A stretch of DNA of 64,000 nucleotides from Micavibrio aeruginosavorus_D (lineage in GTDB: Bacteria > Pseudomonadota > Alphaproteobacteria > Micavibrionales > Micavibrionaceae), in NCBI RefSeq assembly GCF_051245535.1, contig NZ_CP195303.1, positions 868,001 to 932,000 of the forward strand, in the 5' to 3' direction. This document shows positions 15,675 to 25,402 of this stretch, in pieces (positions within the stretch are counted from its first letter, which is position 1; the number at the start of each line of letters is the position of its first letter). A program made the translations under genes and the position numbers. The notes beneath the pieces are model-generated. The model worked only from the letters and a program-made list of their open reading frames with translations. It made no database searches and was not told the origin of the DNA.

Positions 15675-17810
15675 TTACCGCCCGTTATTCATCGCCCATG
15701 GGCGATCACCGCGCAAATCGCGCACACTGCGGATAACGGGTTCTTCCCCATCCCGCACCCAGATCGCCACCGACCCGTTGCGCCAGACATCGAAACGATC
15801 AATCACGGCGGCCGCCGCACACTTTTTCTCCACCGGCATGCGGGCGACAACAACATCCGCCCATGCACAATCGGCGGCGAGTGCGACAGGCTGGTTAACG
15901 AAGGCGACTTTCGCCCCGTCCATCTCCATCCGGCAGGCATCGGCGTCACACGACACCATGCCATTTTCACCCTGATATAATCCTTCATTCGGGATTTTTT
16001 CGGTTGACCCTTCCGGCAATCCGGATTCCTGGGTCCAGACCTCGGCGGTGAATTTATCGGCCACGCGCGATGAAATCATCATGCGGTCGGAATCCATCCG
16101 CGCCGCCCACAATTTCCCGGTGGATGAGATCAATATATCCGGCGGCGTGGTGAAAACCACCATCACCATACCCACCACCAAAGGCAATAAACCCAACCAG
16201 CGCGACCGCCCGGCCCAGAGCAGCATAAACAACATTCCAAACGTCATGACACCAAGCGCCGTGCCCGACCATACCGGCCAATGCACAACGGCATGCGGCC
16301 ACCCCGCCACGATGCGGGCAATATCCAGCATGACATCCACGCCCCACGCCATGCCCGCCAGCGGCCAATCCGCCAACCCCAAGGGCGCAAGGAAATAAAC
16401 CAGAATGGCCAATGGCATGATGATAAAGCTGGCCAACGGCACCACAATAAAGTTGGCCGCAACGCCATAGGTCGCCACTTGTTGGAAATGATAAAGCGAG
16501 AACGGGGCCGTGACGATGGTGGCCAGAATGGTGGTCAAACACACACCCGCCAGATAAATCATGGCCCGCTGCAACCACCCGGCTTTGGTATACGCCTCCA
16601 CCCACCAATCGCGCGTAACATCGTAAAACCAGATCAACCCGATCACAGCGGCAAACGACATCTGAAAACTCGCACCCAGCAAGATGTCCGGGTAAAACAG
16701 CAACAATCCCCCCGCACTGACCGCCGCCAGTCGCATGGAAAACGGGCTGCGGTTCAGGCCAATGGCCATCAGGAACAAGCCCGTCATAATCAAGGCGCGG
16801 AATGTCGGCACGCTCATCCCTACGATCAACGCATAGGCAAAGGCCGCAATAAACGCAATCACGGCGGCGTAGGATTTAATCGGGTGATACAGTGCAAAAC
16901 GTGGGAACAGGGCCATCAGCAAGCGGCTGAGAAAAAACGCAGCCCCCGCCGCCATGCCGATATTCATGCCGGAAATGGCAATGATGTGGGCCAGCCCGGC
17001 GATGCGGACATCGTCCCATAAATCCTCGCTCATCGCCGCGCGCTCACCGGTCAGCAGGGCGATAACAACGCCGGTTTCGCGTTCGCCCACGTGTTCTTTC
17101 GCGGCCTGCGCCAGCATCAGGCGGTAATTTTCCAACCCCTGATAAAACCCACCTTTTTCTTCCGATAAAATCTCCGGCGCTTTATACGCAAACCCCATCG
17201 CGCCCAATTCGCGGAAATAGGCATAGCGCTGAAAATCAAAACTGCCCGGTGCCACGGGGGCCGATGGCGGGTTTAATCCGCCCAGAACGCGAATGCGCTG
17301 ACCGGGGCGCAGGCCTTCGTCTTTGCTGATCGTCATGCGGATGCGGCGCGGGGTTTTCTCCGGCGCAATCTCTTCGATCGACAGATCATCCAGAACCGCG
17401 CGGCTGCCCCGCCCGCTTTCCAGCAATTCCAGCGACCGGATCGTGCCCGTCACATTGGCAAAGCGCATTTGTTTTTCCAACACGGGCCCGCGCACCATTT
17501 CCGTGCGCACCTTGCCCGCCGCAAATCCCGCCCCGAACGCCATGGCAAGACCGAACAGCAACAACAAAGCCACCGACCCGCCCGCCCGCGCCCGCCGCCA
17601 TTGCCACAATACAGCCAGCGCCGGAACCAGAAAGACAGCCAGCGCCCCCGCCCATGACGGTTCAAATTTCAGCGAGAAATAGGCGCAAATCCCCGCCCCC
17701 AGAAGAACGGGCAGCCATAAAACGTAGTGCGGGCGCTGCGCGGCGATCACCGCCGTCACGCCCCGCCACGTTGCCGTGCTAATCCCTTGCTCCGAAACGC
17801 TGAAATCCAC
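15675..17810 (-). CDS. comEC: ComEC/Rec2-family DNA-uptake membrane channel
   Basis: 711 aa membrane protein of the family that forms the inner-membrane channel for single-stranded DNA in natural transformation. N-terminal hydrophobic segments (about 30-110), then the ComEC N-terminal domain (FDFQRYAYFRELGAMGFAYK), then the competence domain with about eight membrane helices (HIIAISGMNIGMAAGAAFFL, IVGMSVPTFRALIMTGLFL). The C-terminal part (about 545-711) is short and shows no metallo-beta-lactamase HxHxDH motif. Starts at GTG 17808-17810 with AGG upstream. Convergent with lexA, divergent from gltX. Whether the cell is transformable cannot be told from this. Confidence 0.88.
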   Translation of the reverse strand: MDFSVSEQGISTATWRGVTAVIAAQRPHYVLWLPVLLGAGICAYFSLKFEPSWAGALAVFLVPALAVLWQWRRARAGGSVALLLLFGLAMAFGAGFAAGKVRTEMVRGPVLEKQMRFANVTGTIRSLELLESGRGSRAVLDDLSIEEIAPEKTPRRIRMTISKDEGLRPGQRIRVLGGLNPPSAPVAPGSFDFQRYAYFRELGAMGFAYKAPEILSEEKGGFYQGLENYRLMLAQAAKEHVGERETGVVIALLTGERAAMSEDLWDDVRIAGLAHIIAISGMNIGMAAGAAFFLSRLLMALFPRFALYHPIKSYAAVIAFIAAFAYALIVGMSVPTFRALIMTGLFLMAIGLNRSPFSMRLAAVSAGGLLLFYPDILLGASFQMSFAAVIGLIWFYDVTRDWWVEAYTKAGWLQRAMIYLAGVCLTTILATIVTAPFSLYHFQQVATYGVAANFIVVPLASFIIMPLAILVYFLAPLGLADWPLAGMAWGVDVMLDIARIVAGWPHAVVHWPVWSGTALGVMTFGMLFMLLWAGRSRWLGLLPLVVGMVMVVFTTPPDILISSTGKLWAARMDSDRMMISSRVADKFTAEVWTQESGLPEGSTEKIPNEGLYQGENGMVSCDADACRMEMDGAKVAFVNQPVALAADCAWADVVVARMPVEKKCAAAAVIDRFDVWRNGSVAIWVRDGEEPVIRSVRDLRGDRPWAMNNGR

Positions 17811-17863
17811 CTGCGAAACCTGTTTTCTGGCCTGTTTTCTTATGCTACCACTGTCCCCATCCC

Positions 17864-17982
17864 GTCATCCCCGCCCCCGTGCGGGGATCCGGAAAGATTA
17901 TGAGCGATGCACAGCATCGCGCTTTTTACGCCAGATCCCCGCCTGCGCTCCGCCGCTTCGCGGCTCCACTTGCGGGGATGAC
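17864..17982. repeat. Long inverted repeat with longer core (comEC-gltX gap)
   Basis: Outer arms GTCATCCCCGC and GCGGGGATGAC; inner sub-hairpins include GCGATGCACAGCATCGC and CCGCCGCTTCGCGG. At 119 bp it is longer than the other copies. It sits in the leader or promoter region of gltX between divergent genes. Confidence 0.75.
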
Positions 17983-18023
17983 ATGCGCGGACAGGCTTGC
18001 AGAATTTAAAGGATAATACAACC

Positions 18024-19415
18024 ATGACCATCGTTACCCGTATCCCCCCGTCCCCCACCGGCCTGATGCATATCGGCACGGCCCGCACGGCTTTGTATAA
18101 CTGGCTGTTCGCGCGCCGCCATAACGGCAAAATGCTGTTCCGGATCGAGGATACGGACCGCGAACGCTACGCGCCCGAATATGTGGATTCCATCAAGGAC
18201 GGCCTGAGCTGGCTGGGGCTGGATTGGGACGGCGATGTTATCTCCCAATTCGAACGCCGCGACCGTCATGCCGAAGTGGCTCTTGAAATGGTCAAGGCGG
18301 GCAAAGCCTATTACTGCTATTGCACGCCGGAAGAATTGGAAACCATGCGGGAAACCGCCAAGGCAGAGGGCCGCGTAACATTCTATGACCGCCGCTGGCG
18401 CGATGCCGACCCGGCCACCGCCCCGAAAGACATCAAACCCGTCGTCCGCATCAAGGCCCCGCTGGATGGCAACAGCGTCGTGCATGACAAGGTGCAGGGC
18501 GATGTGACGGTTGCGAATGAACAGCTCGATGATTTCATCATCCTGCGCAGCGACGGCACGCCGACCTATATGCTGGCCGTTGTGGTTGATGACCATGACA
18601 TGGGCGTGACCCACGTCATTCGCGGCGACGACCATTTGAACAACACGTTCCGCCAGAACATTATCTACACCGCCATGGGCTGGGACGTTCCGGTTTACGC
18701 GCATTTACCGCTGATTTTGGGGCCGGATGGCGCGAAACTGTCCAAACGCCACGGCGCGACGGGCGTGAAGGAATACGAGAAAATGGGCTATCTGCCCGAA
18801 GCCATGCGCAACTACCTCCTCCGCCTCGGTTGGAGCCACGGCGATGATGAAATCATTTCCACGGAACAAGCGATCGAATGGTTCGATCTGGACCATATCG
18901 GCCAATCCGCCGCGCGGTTTGATTTTGCCAAGCTGGAGAACGTGAACGCCCATTACATCAAACTGGCCGACAATGCGCGTCTGGTTGATCTGGTCACGCC
19001 GTTCCTGATCGAACGTGACTACAGTGTGGATGACACGGGCCGCGCCCGCCTGCTGGCCGGCATGGACGAACTGAAAAACCGCGCCAAGACGATTGTACAG
19101 ATCGCCGACGAAGGCGCGTTCTACGTCAAAACAGTGCCGTTTGATTTTGATGAGAAGGCCAAGGCCAATCTGGACAAAGCCATCCTGCAAACATTGAAGG
19201 ATACGCTGTCCGGCATCACCGAATTCAACGCGACGAATATCGAAGACGCCTGCAAAACCGTGGCCAATGATTTGCGGGACGGAAAACTGGGCAAGGTTGC
19301 CATGCCACTGCGCGCCGCCCTGACCGGGACAACAATATCCCCGTCGGTCTTCCATGCCGCTGAACTCCTTGGAAAATCAGAGGTTTTACAGCGCCTTGAT
19401 CATTCTTTGACATAA
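18024..19415 (+). CDS. gltX: Glutamyl-tRNA synthetase
   Basis: Charges tRNA-Glu (class I aminoacyl-tRNA synthetase). 463 aa, normal length. HIGH motif in PPSPTGLMHIGTARTALYNW; KMSKS-type motif in PDGAKLSKRHGATGV; GDDHLNNTFRQ and an anticodon-binding C-terminal domain. The ATG at 18024 follows AAAGGA. Only one gltX is in view, so its specificity (Glu only, or Glu plus Gln) depends on whether the genome has gatCAB. Ends in a strong terminator 64 bp before an M48 peptidase. Confidence 0.97.
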   Translation: MTIVTRIPPSPTGLMHIGTARTALYNWLFARRHNGKMLFRIEDTDRERYAPEYVDSIKDGLSWLGLDWDGDVISQFERRDRHAEVALEMVKAGKAYYCYCTPEELETMRETAKAEGRVTFYDRRWRDADPATAPKDIKPVVRIKAPLDGNSVVHDKVQGDVTVANEQLDDFIILRSDGTPTYMLAVVVDDHDMGVTHVIRGDDHLNNTFRQNIIYTAMGWDVPVYAHLPLILGPDGAKLSKRHGATGVKEYEKMGYLPEAMRNYLLRLGWSHGDDEIISTEQAIEWFDLDHIGQSAARFDFAKLENVNAHYIKLADNARLVDLVTPFLIERDYSVDDTGRARLLAGMDELKNRAKTIVQIADEGAFYVKTVPFDFDEKAKANLDKAILQTLKDTLSGITEFNATNIEDACKTVANDLRDGKLGKVAMPLRAALTGTTISPSVFHAAELLGKSEVLQRLDHSLT

Positions 19416-19429
19416 CAATTGATCTATGC

Positions 19430-19474
19430 AAAAGTCCGCCATTCACATGAAAAAACAGGGAATGGCGGACTTTT
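19430..19474 (+). terminator. gltX terminator hairpin abutting the next gene
   Basis: 15-bp stem AAAAGTCCGCCATTC / GAATGGCGGACTTTT with a 15-nt loop, followed by ATTTAT. It ends only 4 nt before the ATG of the peptidase gene, so it would also sit on any ribosome entry site for that gene. Confidence 0.75.
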
Positions 19475-19478
19475 ATTT

Positions 19479-20717
19479 ATGGCCCAGAATTTTTACCAAT
19501 TACGCAATTACGGCGCTCTCGCATTTTCCTACGCCATGACGGCAACCATTGCCGCCGCGACCTATACGATCGGCATGCCAGCCATTCTCGGCTTCGCCGC
19601 GGCCTATACGACATTGGCAACAATCAAGGATCTGCGCGCCAACAAACACGTTTTTGAAAACAATCTGAAACAGCACGAAGACAATTATTCATACTCACCA
19701 AAGCTGAAACAGATTGTGCAAGAGCTTTACACAAAATCCGGGCTCAGCGCCGATAAATACCCGATCCACGATTTTGACATCGACGATGCAAAACCGCAGA
19801 AACGGGGAATCAAATACGAAGCCATCCGCCAACGCCTCCGCAGCGCATACACCGCCATGCCGAATGCGGCCGCGATTGATCTGGGCAAACCGGTGATTAT
19901 GATTTCAAAATCATTGCTGGAAATTCTGAACGACCACGAAGAAAAAGCAGTTCTGGCCCACGAATTTTCCCACATCGTCGCAAAGCATTCAACCATCGAC
20001 CTGCCTCAACAATTGATCCATCGCGCAGCACGCAGCGCAAACGGAATCCTGTATATTTTCAGCACGGCAGCCACGGGGGTCGTAAACTTTACCGTTGGAT
20101 TATTGGCAACAATCGTCGTGCCAACCATCGCTGCAAAATTGTCTGGCTTTGGCGCCCTCGTTAAGAAAATGAATCCCGAAAATAAGGGCGAAAATGATCG
20201 CATGACCGATGCCGATAGAAAACGCCTGTCCAGAATTGCTATCGGATGTTTTGGCCTTGGCATTGTGACCAATGTTGCGTTCTTCAGCGCGATCAATCCG
20301 ATGATTGCCGGGATATTTCTGGCCACATGGGGCCTAGGAAGAACGGCAAGGATCACCAGTGCCACATTATCACGCAGTCAGGAATATCAGGCCGATCGCG
20401 GCGCCGTTTTGCTGGGCGCTGACCCGCTGGCGCTGGTCACGGCCTTGCGCAAGATCAACGAAATCAAAACCATTAAAATGGCGGAAGCGGGCCACGACAG
20501 CACCAAGCAACCCAGCAAACTGTCCCGTGCATGGGCAAACCTGCACGCCAGCCACCCAACAGTTGAACGCCGCATTGGCCGCCTGAGTGCGATTGCGCGT
20601 CAGTCCGGTTACGGTGAAGACCACATCACCTTTGCCCGCACATGCACATTGGATCTGAGCGGCCTGAATCAGGTCCCACACCGCGCGGCGCAGGCTTATA
20701 CAAACCATATGACCTAA
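19479..20717 (+). CDS. M48-family membrane metalloprotease
   Basis: 412 aa. Two or more N-terminal membrane segments (starting MAQNFYQLRNYGALAFSYAM), then a zinc protease domain with HEXXH in VLAHEFSHIVAKHS and the downstream third ligand region SQEYQADRGAVLLGADPLAL. Two further membrane segments lie between them. HtpX/Ste24-like topology suggests quality control of membrane proteins. The ATG at 19479 has no ribosome site and directly follows the gltX terminator; the same frame opens at a TTG at 19419, which would read through the hairpin. Start uncertain, family confident. Confidence 0.8.
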   Translation: MAQNFYQLRNYGALAFSYAMTATIAAATYTIGMPAILGFAAAYTTLATIKDLRANKHVFENNLKQHEDNYSYSPKLKQIVQELYTKSGLSADKYPIHDFDIDDAKPQKRGIKYEAIRQRLRSAYTAMPNAAAIDLGKPVIMISKSLLEILNDHEEKAVLAHEFSHIVAKHSTIDLPQQLIHRAARSANGILYIFSTAATGVVNFTVGLLATIVVPTIAAKLSGFGALVKKMNPENKGENDRMTDADRKRLSRIAIGCFGLGIVTNVAFFSAINPMIAGIFLATWGLGRTARITSATLSRSQEYQADRGAVLLGADPLALVTALRKINEIKTIKMAEAGHDSTKQPSKLSRAWANLHASHPTVERRIGRLSAIARQSGYGEDHITFARTCTLDLSGLNQVPHRAAQAYTNHMT

Positions 20718-20889
20718 AACCATAATAATTTTCATAAAACAGGCGCTTCTCATTTTGCCGCAGTAACGATTTTTAAACGCGCTGCCTTTATCTTTGTGCA
20801 GCGCAGGCCTATGATTGCGCAATCGATTTGGCGTCCGCCGAATCTTTCACACGTACACATTTCGCTTTTCCATTCCGTGGGGTAACACC

Positions 20890-22194
20890 ATGTCCGCAGA
20901 CACAGCACAAAAAACCTTCACCCTGACCAATGACCAGACTGGCAAATCGGCAAAATTGCCCGTGCTGGATGGCGTTTTGGGTACACCGGTGATCGACATT
21001 CGCAAGCTGCACGAAGAAACCGGACATTTCACATTCGACCCCAGCTTTATGGCGACGGGCAGCTGTAAATCCCGCATCACCTTTATCGATGGTGACAAGG
21101 GCGTTCTGCTCCACCGCGGTTACACCATTCAAGATCTGGCGGAAAAAAGCACCTTTATGGAAGTGTGCTACGCCCTGCTCTACGGCGATCTGCCGAACGC
21201 CAAGGAACTGAAGGAATTTGAACACAACATCACGTACCACACGATGGTGCATGAACAACTGCACTTCTTCTTCCGCGGTTTCCGCCGTGATGCGCACCCG
21301 ATGGCGATTATGTGCGGCGTGGTTGGCGCATTGTCTGCGTTCTATCATGACTCGCTGGACATTCACGATCCGCAACAACGCGAAATTTCCGCGCATCGCT
21401 TGATTGCGAAACTGCCGACACTGGCCGCCATGTCGTACAAATATTCGATCGGCCAGCCGTTCATGTATCCGCGCAACGATTTGTCGTTCGCTGAAAACTT
21501 CCTGTATATGTGCTTCGCCGTTCCGGCGGAACCGTACACGGTCAACCCGGTTCTGGCCCGCGCCATGGACCGCATTTTCACCCTGCACGCCGACCACGAA
21601 CAAAACGCATCGACATCGACCGTGCGTCTGGCCGGTTCATCACAAGCCAACCCGTTCGCCTGTATCGCCGCTGGCATTGCCTGCCTGTGGGGTCCGGCGC
21701 ATGGCGGTGCGAACCAGGCCGTGCTGGAAATGCTGGAAGAAATCGGGCACAAGGACAACATCCCTGAATTTTTGGCCAAGGTCAAAGACAAGGGCGACAA
21801 CACCCGCCTGATGGGCTTTGGTCACCGCGTTTATAAAAACTATGACCCGCGCGCCGAAGTGCTGAAAAAATCCTGTGACGAGGTTCTGGCCGAACTGGGC
21901 ATCAATGACCCGTTGCTGGAACTGGCGCAGGAATTGGAACGCATCGCGTTGTCCGATCCGTATTTCGTGGAACGCAAACTGTTCCCGAACGTCGATTTTT
22001 ATTCCGGCATTATCCTGAAAGCCATGGGCTTCCCGACATCCATGTTCACGGTGTTGTTCGCCGTGGCCCGGACCGTGGGTTGGATTTCCCAATGGAAAGA
22101 AATGATGGAAGAACCAGCCTTGAAAATCGGCCGCCCGCGTCAGCTTTACACCGGTCCGGCGCAACGCGATTATGTCCCGGTGGACAAGCGATAG
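20890..22194 (+). CDS. gltA: Citrate synthase (type II, hexameric family)
   Basis: Condenses acetyl-CoA and oxaloacetate at the entry of the TCA cycle. 434 aa, typical of the long type II enzymes. MATGSCKSRITFIDGDKGVL near the N-terminus; HADHEQNASTSTVRLAGSSQ and WGPAHGGANQAVLEM (catalytic His); MGFGHRVYKNYDPRA (His and CoA region). The ATG at 20890 is chosen; the upstream in-frame stretch has no citrate synthase sequence. Uses the acetyl-CoA made by the pdh genes at the other end of the block. A strong terminator follows. Confidence 0.98.
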   Translation: MSADTAQKTFTLTNDQTGKSAKLPVLDGVLGTPVIDIRKLHEETGHFTFDPSFMATGSCKSRITFIDGDKGVLLHRGYTIQDLAEKSTFMEVCYALLYGDLPNAKELKEFEHNITYHTMVHEQLHFFFRGFRRDAHPMAIMCGVVGALSAFYHDSLDIHDPQQREISAHRLIAKLPTLAAMSYKYSIGQPFMYPRNDLSFAENFLYMCFAVPAEPYTVNPVLARAMDRIFTLHADHEQNASTSTVRLAGSSQANPFACIAAGIACLWGPAHGGANQAVLEMLEEIGHKDNIPEFLAKVKDKGDNTRLMGFGHRVYKNYDPRAEVLKKSCDEVLAELGINDPLLELAQELERIALSDPYFVERKLFPNVDFYSGIILKAMGFPTSMFTVLFAVARTVGWISQWKEMMEEPALKIGRPRQLYTGPAQRDYVPVDKR

Positions 22195-22200
22195 AAATAA

Positions 22201-22228
22201 AAAAAGGGCGGTTTCAAACCGCCCTTTT
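22201..22228 (+). terminator. gltA terminator
   Basis: AAAAAGGGCGGTTT / AAACCGCCCTTTT hairpin, then CTTTTA. Lies 6 nt after the gltA stop. Confidence 0.85.
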
Positions 22229-22288
22229 CTTTTACTGACCACCCGTCCCGCACCGTGGCATTGAACGAGTCGCCCCATCTATCATCTT

Positions 22289-22362
22289 GTCATTCCCGTG
22301 AAAACGGGAATCCATTGTGACGATCCATTCATTGTATGGATCCCCGTTTTCACGGGGATGAC
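22289..22362. repeat. Long inverted repeat, ATCCATTG-core type (gltA-lpxB)
   Basis: Left arm GTCATTCCCGTGAAAACGGG, right arm CCCCGTTTTCACGGGGATGA, core with ATCCATTGTGACG and TGTATGGAT. It lies just after the lpxB stop between convergent genes and could end the lpx transcript. Confidence 0.85.
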
Positions 22363-22373
22363 AGTGAAAGAGA

Positions 22374-23630
22374 TTACGCCCCCGAGGCCGCCATGCGCGC
22401 CGTGACACCCGCCGGGCGACTGAGCGTTTCAACGCGGGTTTGGGCCATGTTCAACACAAACTGGGCCGCTTCAACCGATGGTGTTTCATCACCGCGACCG
22501 CGCAACAATTTCCGCATGGTGGCGAACGACGCGCGTTGTTCTTCGCTCTCAAACCCTTCGTCCAGAATACCGTTTACGGCCTTGGCGATGATGTCGGGTT
22601 TGGCCGCGTCCTGAATGAATTCAGGAACACAGCGTTTGTTCAGCAGAATGTTGGCCAGATGCGCAAAGCGCACGCGGATCAACATTTTCACCAACACCCA
22701 CGTAAACGGGTTCATGGTGTAGGTAATAACATGCGGAATGCTTGCCACACCCAGCTCCAGCCCCACCGTGCCAGATACGGCCACAGCAGCATCGAGTGCT
22801 TTCAAACTGTCGCTTTTCGTGTTGATGCCGTCGGTGAAGTAAACATTATCGACATCTTTCAGCAACGCCCGCAATTCGGGTTCCAGATGCGGCAAGGTCG
22901 GCACCATAAACGACAAATCGCGGCGGTTCTTGCGCAAGGCCAGCGCCACATCATGGATCAATCCACCCATGCGTTTCACTTCACCCATACGGCTGCCGAA
23001 GAAGAGGCCCAAAACCTTACCATCTTCCGGCACACCCAACGCCGCGCGGGCTTTGGCGCGATCACCAGACGTGGTCAGTGCCAACTTCGTTTCCATCACC
23101 GGATGACCGACGAATGCGGCATTCAACCCGTGGCGTGTGAAATAATTGGGTTCAAACGGGAAGAGGCACATCAGCCCATCATACAGGGCCGCAACCTTCT
23201 TCGCCCGGCCCGGTCGCCACGCCCACACGGTCGGCGCGACATAGTGAATGAAAACCGGCTTTTTCACGCCGCGTTCACGCAGTTTTTTTACGACGCGGAA
23301 ACAAAAATCCGGCGCATCGATCGTGACCACCACATCCGGTTCACGCTTGGCAATATCATCGACCGTTTCGTTGATGCGGCGGATCAAATCCCGCAAACGT
23401 GGCAGAATTTCCGCCACACCCATCAGGGACAAATCAGACATTGGGAACAAAGATTTCAGCCCCTCGCCCTCCATCTGCGTTCCGCCGATGCCGTGGAAAT
23501 GCAAATGCGGGGCATCGTCGTCCGCCGCGCAAATTTCGCGCATCGTGTGCATCATCCGCGCGCCCAGCGTATCGCCCGATGTTTCACCGGCGATCAGATA
23601 GATCGAAAGATCTTTATTGCCTGTTGTCAT
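22374..23630 (-). CDS. lpxB: Lipid-A-disaccharide synthase
   Basis: Joins UDP-2,3-diacylglucosamine and lipid X to make the lipid A disaccharide at the inner membrane. 418 aa. GT19 family features: IYLIAGETSGDTLGARMM at the N-terminus, HFHGIGGTQMEGEGLKSLFP, HYVAPTVWAWRPGRAKKVA and a C-terminal SGTVGLELGVASIPHVITY nucleotide-binding stretch. Its ATG overlaps the lpxI stop as ATGA (23627-23630), so translation is probably coupled. Last gene of the lpxD-fabZ-lpxA-lpxI-lpxB run. Confidence 0.97.
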   Translation of the reverse strand: MTTGNKDLSIYLIAGETSGDTLGARMMHTMREICAADDDAPHLHFHGIGGTQMEGEGLKSLFPMSDLSLMGVAEILPRLRDLIRRINETVDDIAKREPDVVVTIDAPDFCFRVVKKLRERGVKKPVFIHYVAPTVWAWRPGRAKKVAALYDGLMCLFPFEPNYFTRHGLNAAFVGHPVMETKLALTTSGDRAKARAALGVPEDGKVLGLFFGSRMGEVKRMGGLIHDVALALRKNRRDLSFMVPTLPHLEPELRALLKDVDNVYFTDGINTKSDSLKALDAAVAVSGTVGLELGVASIPHVITYTMNPFTWVLVKMLIRVRFAHLANILLNKRCVPEFIQDAAKPDIIAKAVNGILDEGFESEEQRASFATMRKLLRGRGDETPSVEAAQFVLNMAQTRVETLSRPAGVTARMAASGA

Positions 23631-24469
23631 AGAATATCGGGATCCACCCCAATCACGAACATTTTATACTGATCCGCCAGATCCGCGACCTTCTGCGGAT
23701 CGAGGAGCAGGCTGCGGTTGGCTTCAATCGCAATGCCCGCATACCCGGCCAGCGCCGCATGGTGAATTGTATCCGGGCCAATGGTCGGCAGATCGAGCGA
23801 TTCATCTTGTTGCGGCTTGGACATTTTCACCAAAATTGGCCCACGTCCTTCGCGTTTCAGCAAGCCGCAACGGCGGATCAATTCATCCGTGCCTTCGATC
23901 CCCTCAACGCCCAGAACCAGATCCTGTTGCATCACCACGCTCTGGCCAATATCCAGACGGCCCAGCGTGTGTGCAACCTTGATCCCGTGGCGGATGGCGT
24001 TCATATCCTCCGGCGTTGGTTCGCGTGAACCAATCCGGCCCGCCTTGGGCATGATGTCTTCGATAAAATGCTGGACGGCATGAATCTTAAACCCGTCGCG
24101 CTCCAATTCACGGCGCAGGGCCTTCAGCAGCCCATCATCACCAATCGCGCGCAGACCGAGGCGCAGGAAGAATTTCAGCGTGCGGAAATCCGGGCGCAGT
24201 TCTTTCAACGACGGGCGACGAATGGAACCAATCAGAACCAGATCGCGGACCTTATGCGCCTTCAGCGTGTTGATGATCTGCCCGGCCGCACCCAGACGGG
24301 TTAGCATGTAACGGCGATCTTTCAGAATGGCCAGATCGGTTTGACGTTCAAAGCCAACAACAAAGGTATCAATGCCCTTGGTATCGCATACGCCCAGCAA
24401 CCGTTCCGGCAGCAATCCGCCACCGGCAATAATGCCCAGTAGTTTTACGTCTTCGGTTTTATCGGTCAT
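23627..24469 (-). CDS. lpxI: UDP-2,3-diacylglucosamine pyrophosphatase LpxI
   Basis: Hydrolyses UDP-2,3-diacylglucosamine to lipid X; the alphaproteobacterial replacement of LpxH. 280 aa of the DUF1009/LpxI family: LGIIAGGGLLPERLLGVCDT at the N-terminus, RDLVLIGSIRRPSLKELRPD, and the C-terminal DLPTIGPDTIHHAALAGYAG, IEANRSLLL and the GVDPDIL end. The ATG at 24467-24469 has GGAG 9 nt upstream, just after the lpxA stop; a longer frame would overlap lpxA. Its position between lpxA and lpxB supports the assignment. Confidence 0.93.
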   Translation of the reverse strand: MTDKTEDVKLLGIIAGGGLLPERLLGVCDTKGIDTFVVGFERQTDLAILKDRRYMLTRLGAAGQIINTLKAHKVRDLVLIGSIRRPSLKELRPDFRTLKFFLRLGLRAIGDDGLLKALRRELERDGFKIHAVQHFIEDIMPKAGRIGSREPTPEDMNAIRHGIKVAHTLGRLDIGQSVVMQQDLVLGVEGIEGTDELIRRCGLLKREGRGPILVKMSKPQQDESLDLPTIGPDTIHHAALAGYAGIAIEANRSLLLDPQKVADLADQYKMFVIGVDPDIL

Positions 24470-24471
24470 CG

Positions 24472-25275
24472 TTACGCGCTCCGTTTTGCGGGCTGGCACA
24501 GCGGGAAGCGTGTTTTGGCCCGCGCAAATTCAACCATTTCCATGACCAGATTGTCGCTGGAATAATCGCTGGCCACCATTTCGATCCGCTGGTCCATCGT
24601 GCCTTCTTCGCCGAACATCTGGTTAAAGGCACGTTGCATGGCTTTCACCTGATCCTTGGTGAATCCACGACGTTCCAGACCAATCAGGTTCAGGCCCGCC
24701 AGCGATGCGCGTTCGCCCTTCACCCGACCAAACGGGATCACATCATTTTCAACACCGGACATGCCGCCAATCACCGCATGCGCGCCAATGCGCACAAATT
24801 GGTGCACGGCGGACAGGCCACCCACCAAAGCAAAATCACCCACAACCACATGACCCGCCAGCGTTGCGTTATTCGCCATGATCACGTTGTTACCAACGAT
24901 GCAATCATGCGCAACGTGGGACGCCATCATGAACAGGCCGTTATCACCCACGCGCGTTTCCATGCCGCCACCTTCGGTGCCCGGGTTCATCGTTACGTGT
25001 TCGCGGATCTTGTTATTCTTACCGATAATCAGGCGGGATTTTTCACCACCGAATTTCAAATCCTGCGGCGCGGAACCGATGGAGGCGAACGGGAAAATTT
25101 CCGTGCCATCGCCAATGGTTGTGTATCCATCAACCACGACATGCGAATGCACAACGACATTGTCACCCAGCGTGACATTCTCACCCACAATGGAATACGG
25201 ACCAATTTTTACGCCCTGCCCTAACGTGGCACCGGTGGCAACAATAGCGGTCGGATGGATGGATACAGAGGACAT
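24472..25275 (-). CDS. lpxA: UDP-N-acetylglucosamine acyltransferase
   Basis: First step of lipid A synthesis, adding a 3-hydroxyacyl chain to UDP-GlcNAc. About 267 aa. Left-handed beta helix with hexapeptide repeats (IHPTAIVATGATLGQGVKIG, NVTLGDNVVVHSHVVVDG), catalytic His in the MASHVAHDCIVGNNVIMANN region, and a C-terminal helical domain. The ATG at 25273-25275 gives the usual MSSVSIHPTAIV start but lacks a clear ribosome site; the frame is open further upstream. Follows fabZ after a 127-bp gap with no gene. Confidence 0.96.
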   Translation of the reverse strand: MSSVSIHPTAIVATGATLGQGVKIGPYSIVGENVTLGDNVVVHSHVVVDGYTTIGDGTEIFPFASIGSAPQDLKFGGEKSRLIIGKNNKIREHVTMNPGTEGGGMETRVGDNGLFMMASHVAHDCIVGNNVIMANNATLAGHVVVGDFALVGGLSAVHQFVRIGAHAVIGGMSGVENDVIPFGRVKGERASLAGLNLIGLERRGFTKDQVKAMQRAFNQMFGEEGTMDQRIEMVASDYSSDNLVMEMVEFARAKTRFPLCQPAKRSA

Positions 25276-25402
25276 GACAGATGACACTTTCGACAATAAG
25301 GGGATACAGGTGCAAGCGCACCCATAGAGTATAGAAAAATGGCGGAATTCCGCCAAATCACGCTTTGTTGCGGGGTGTTACAGAAGAACGGTTCAGCGGG
25401 CC

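Noticed and set aside
20779..20804. GCGCTGC/GCAGCGC hairpin upstream of gltA as a riboswitch or attenuator
   Set aside because: Seven-bp stem with a 12-nt loop and no further conserved structure; too little to support a regulatory call.
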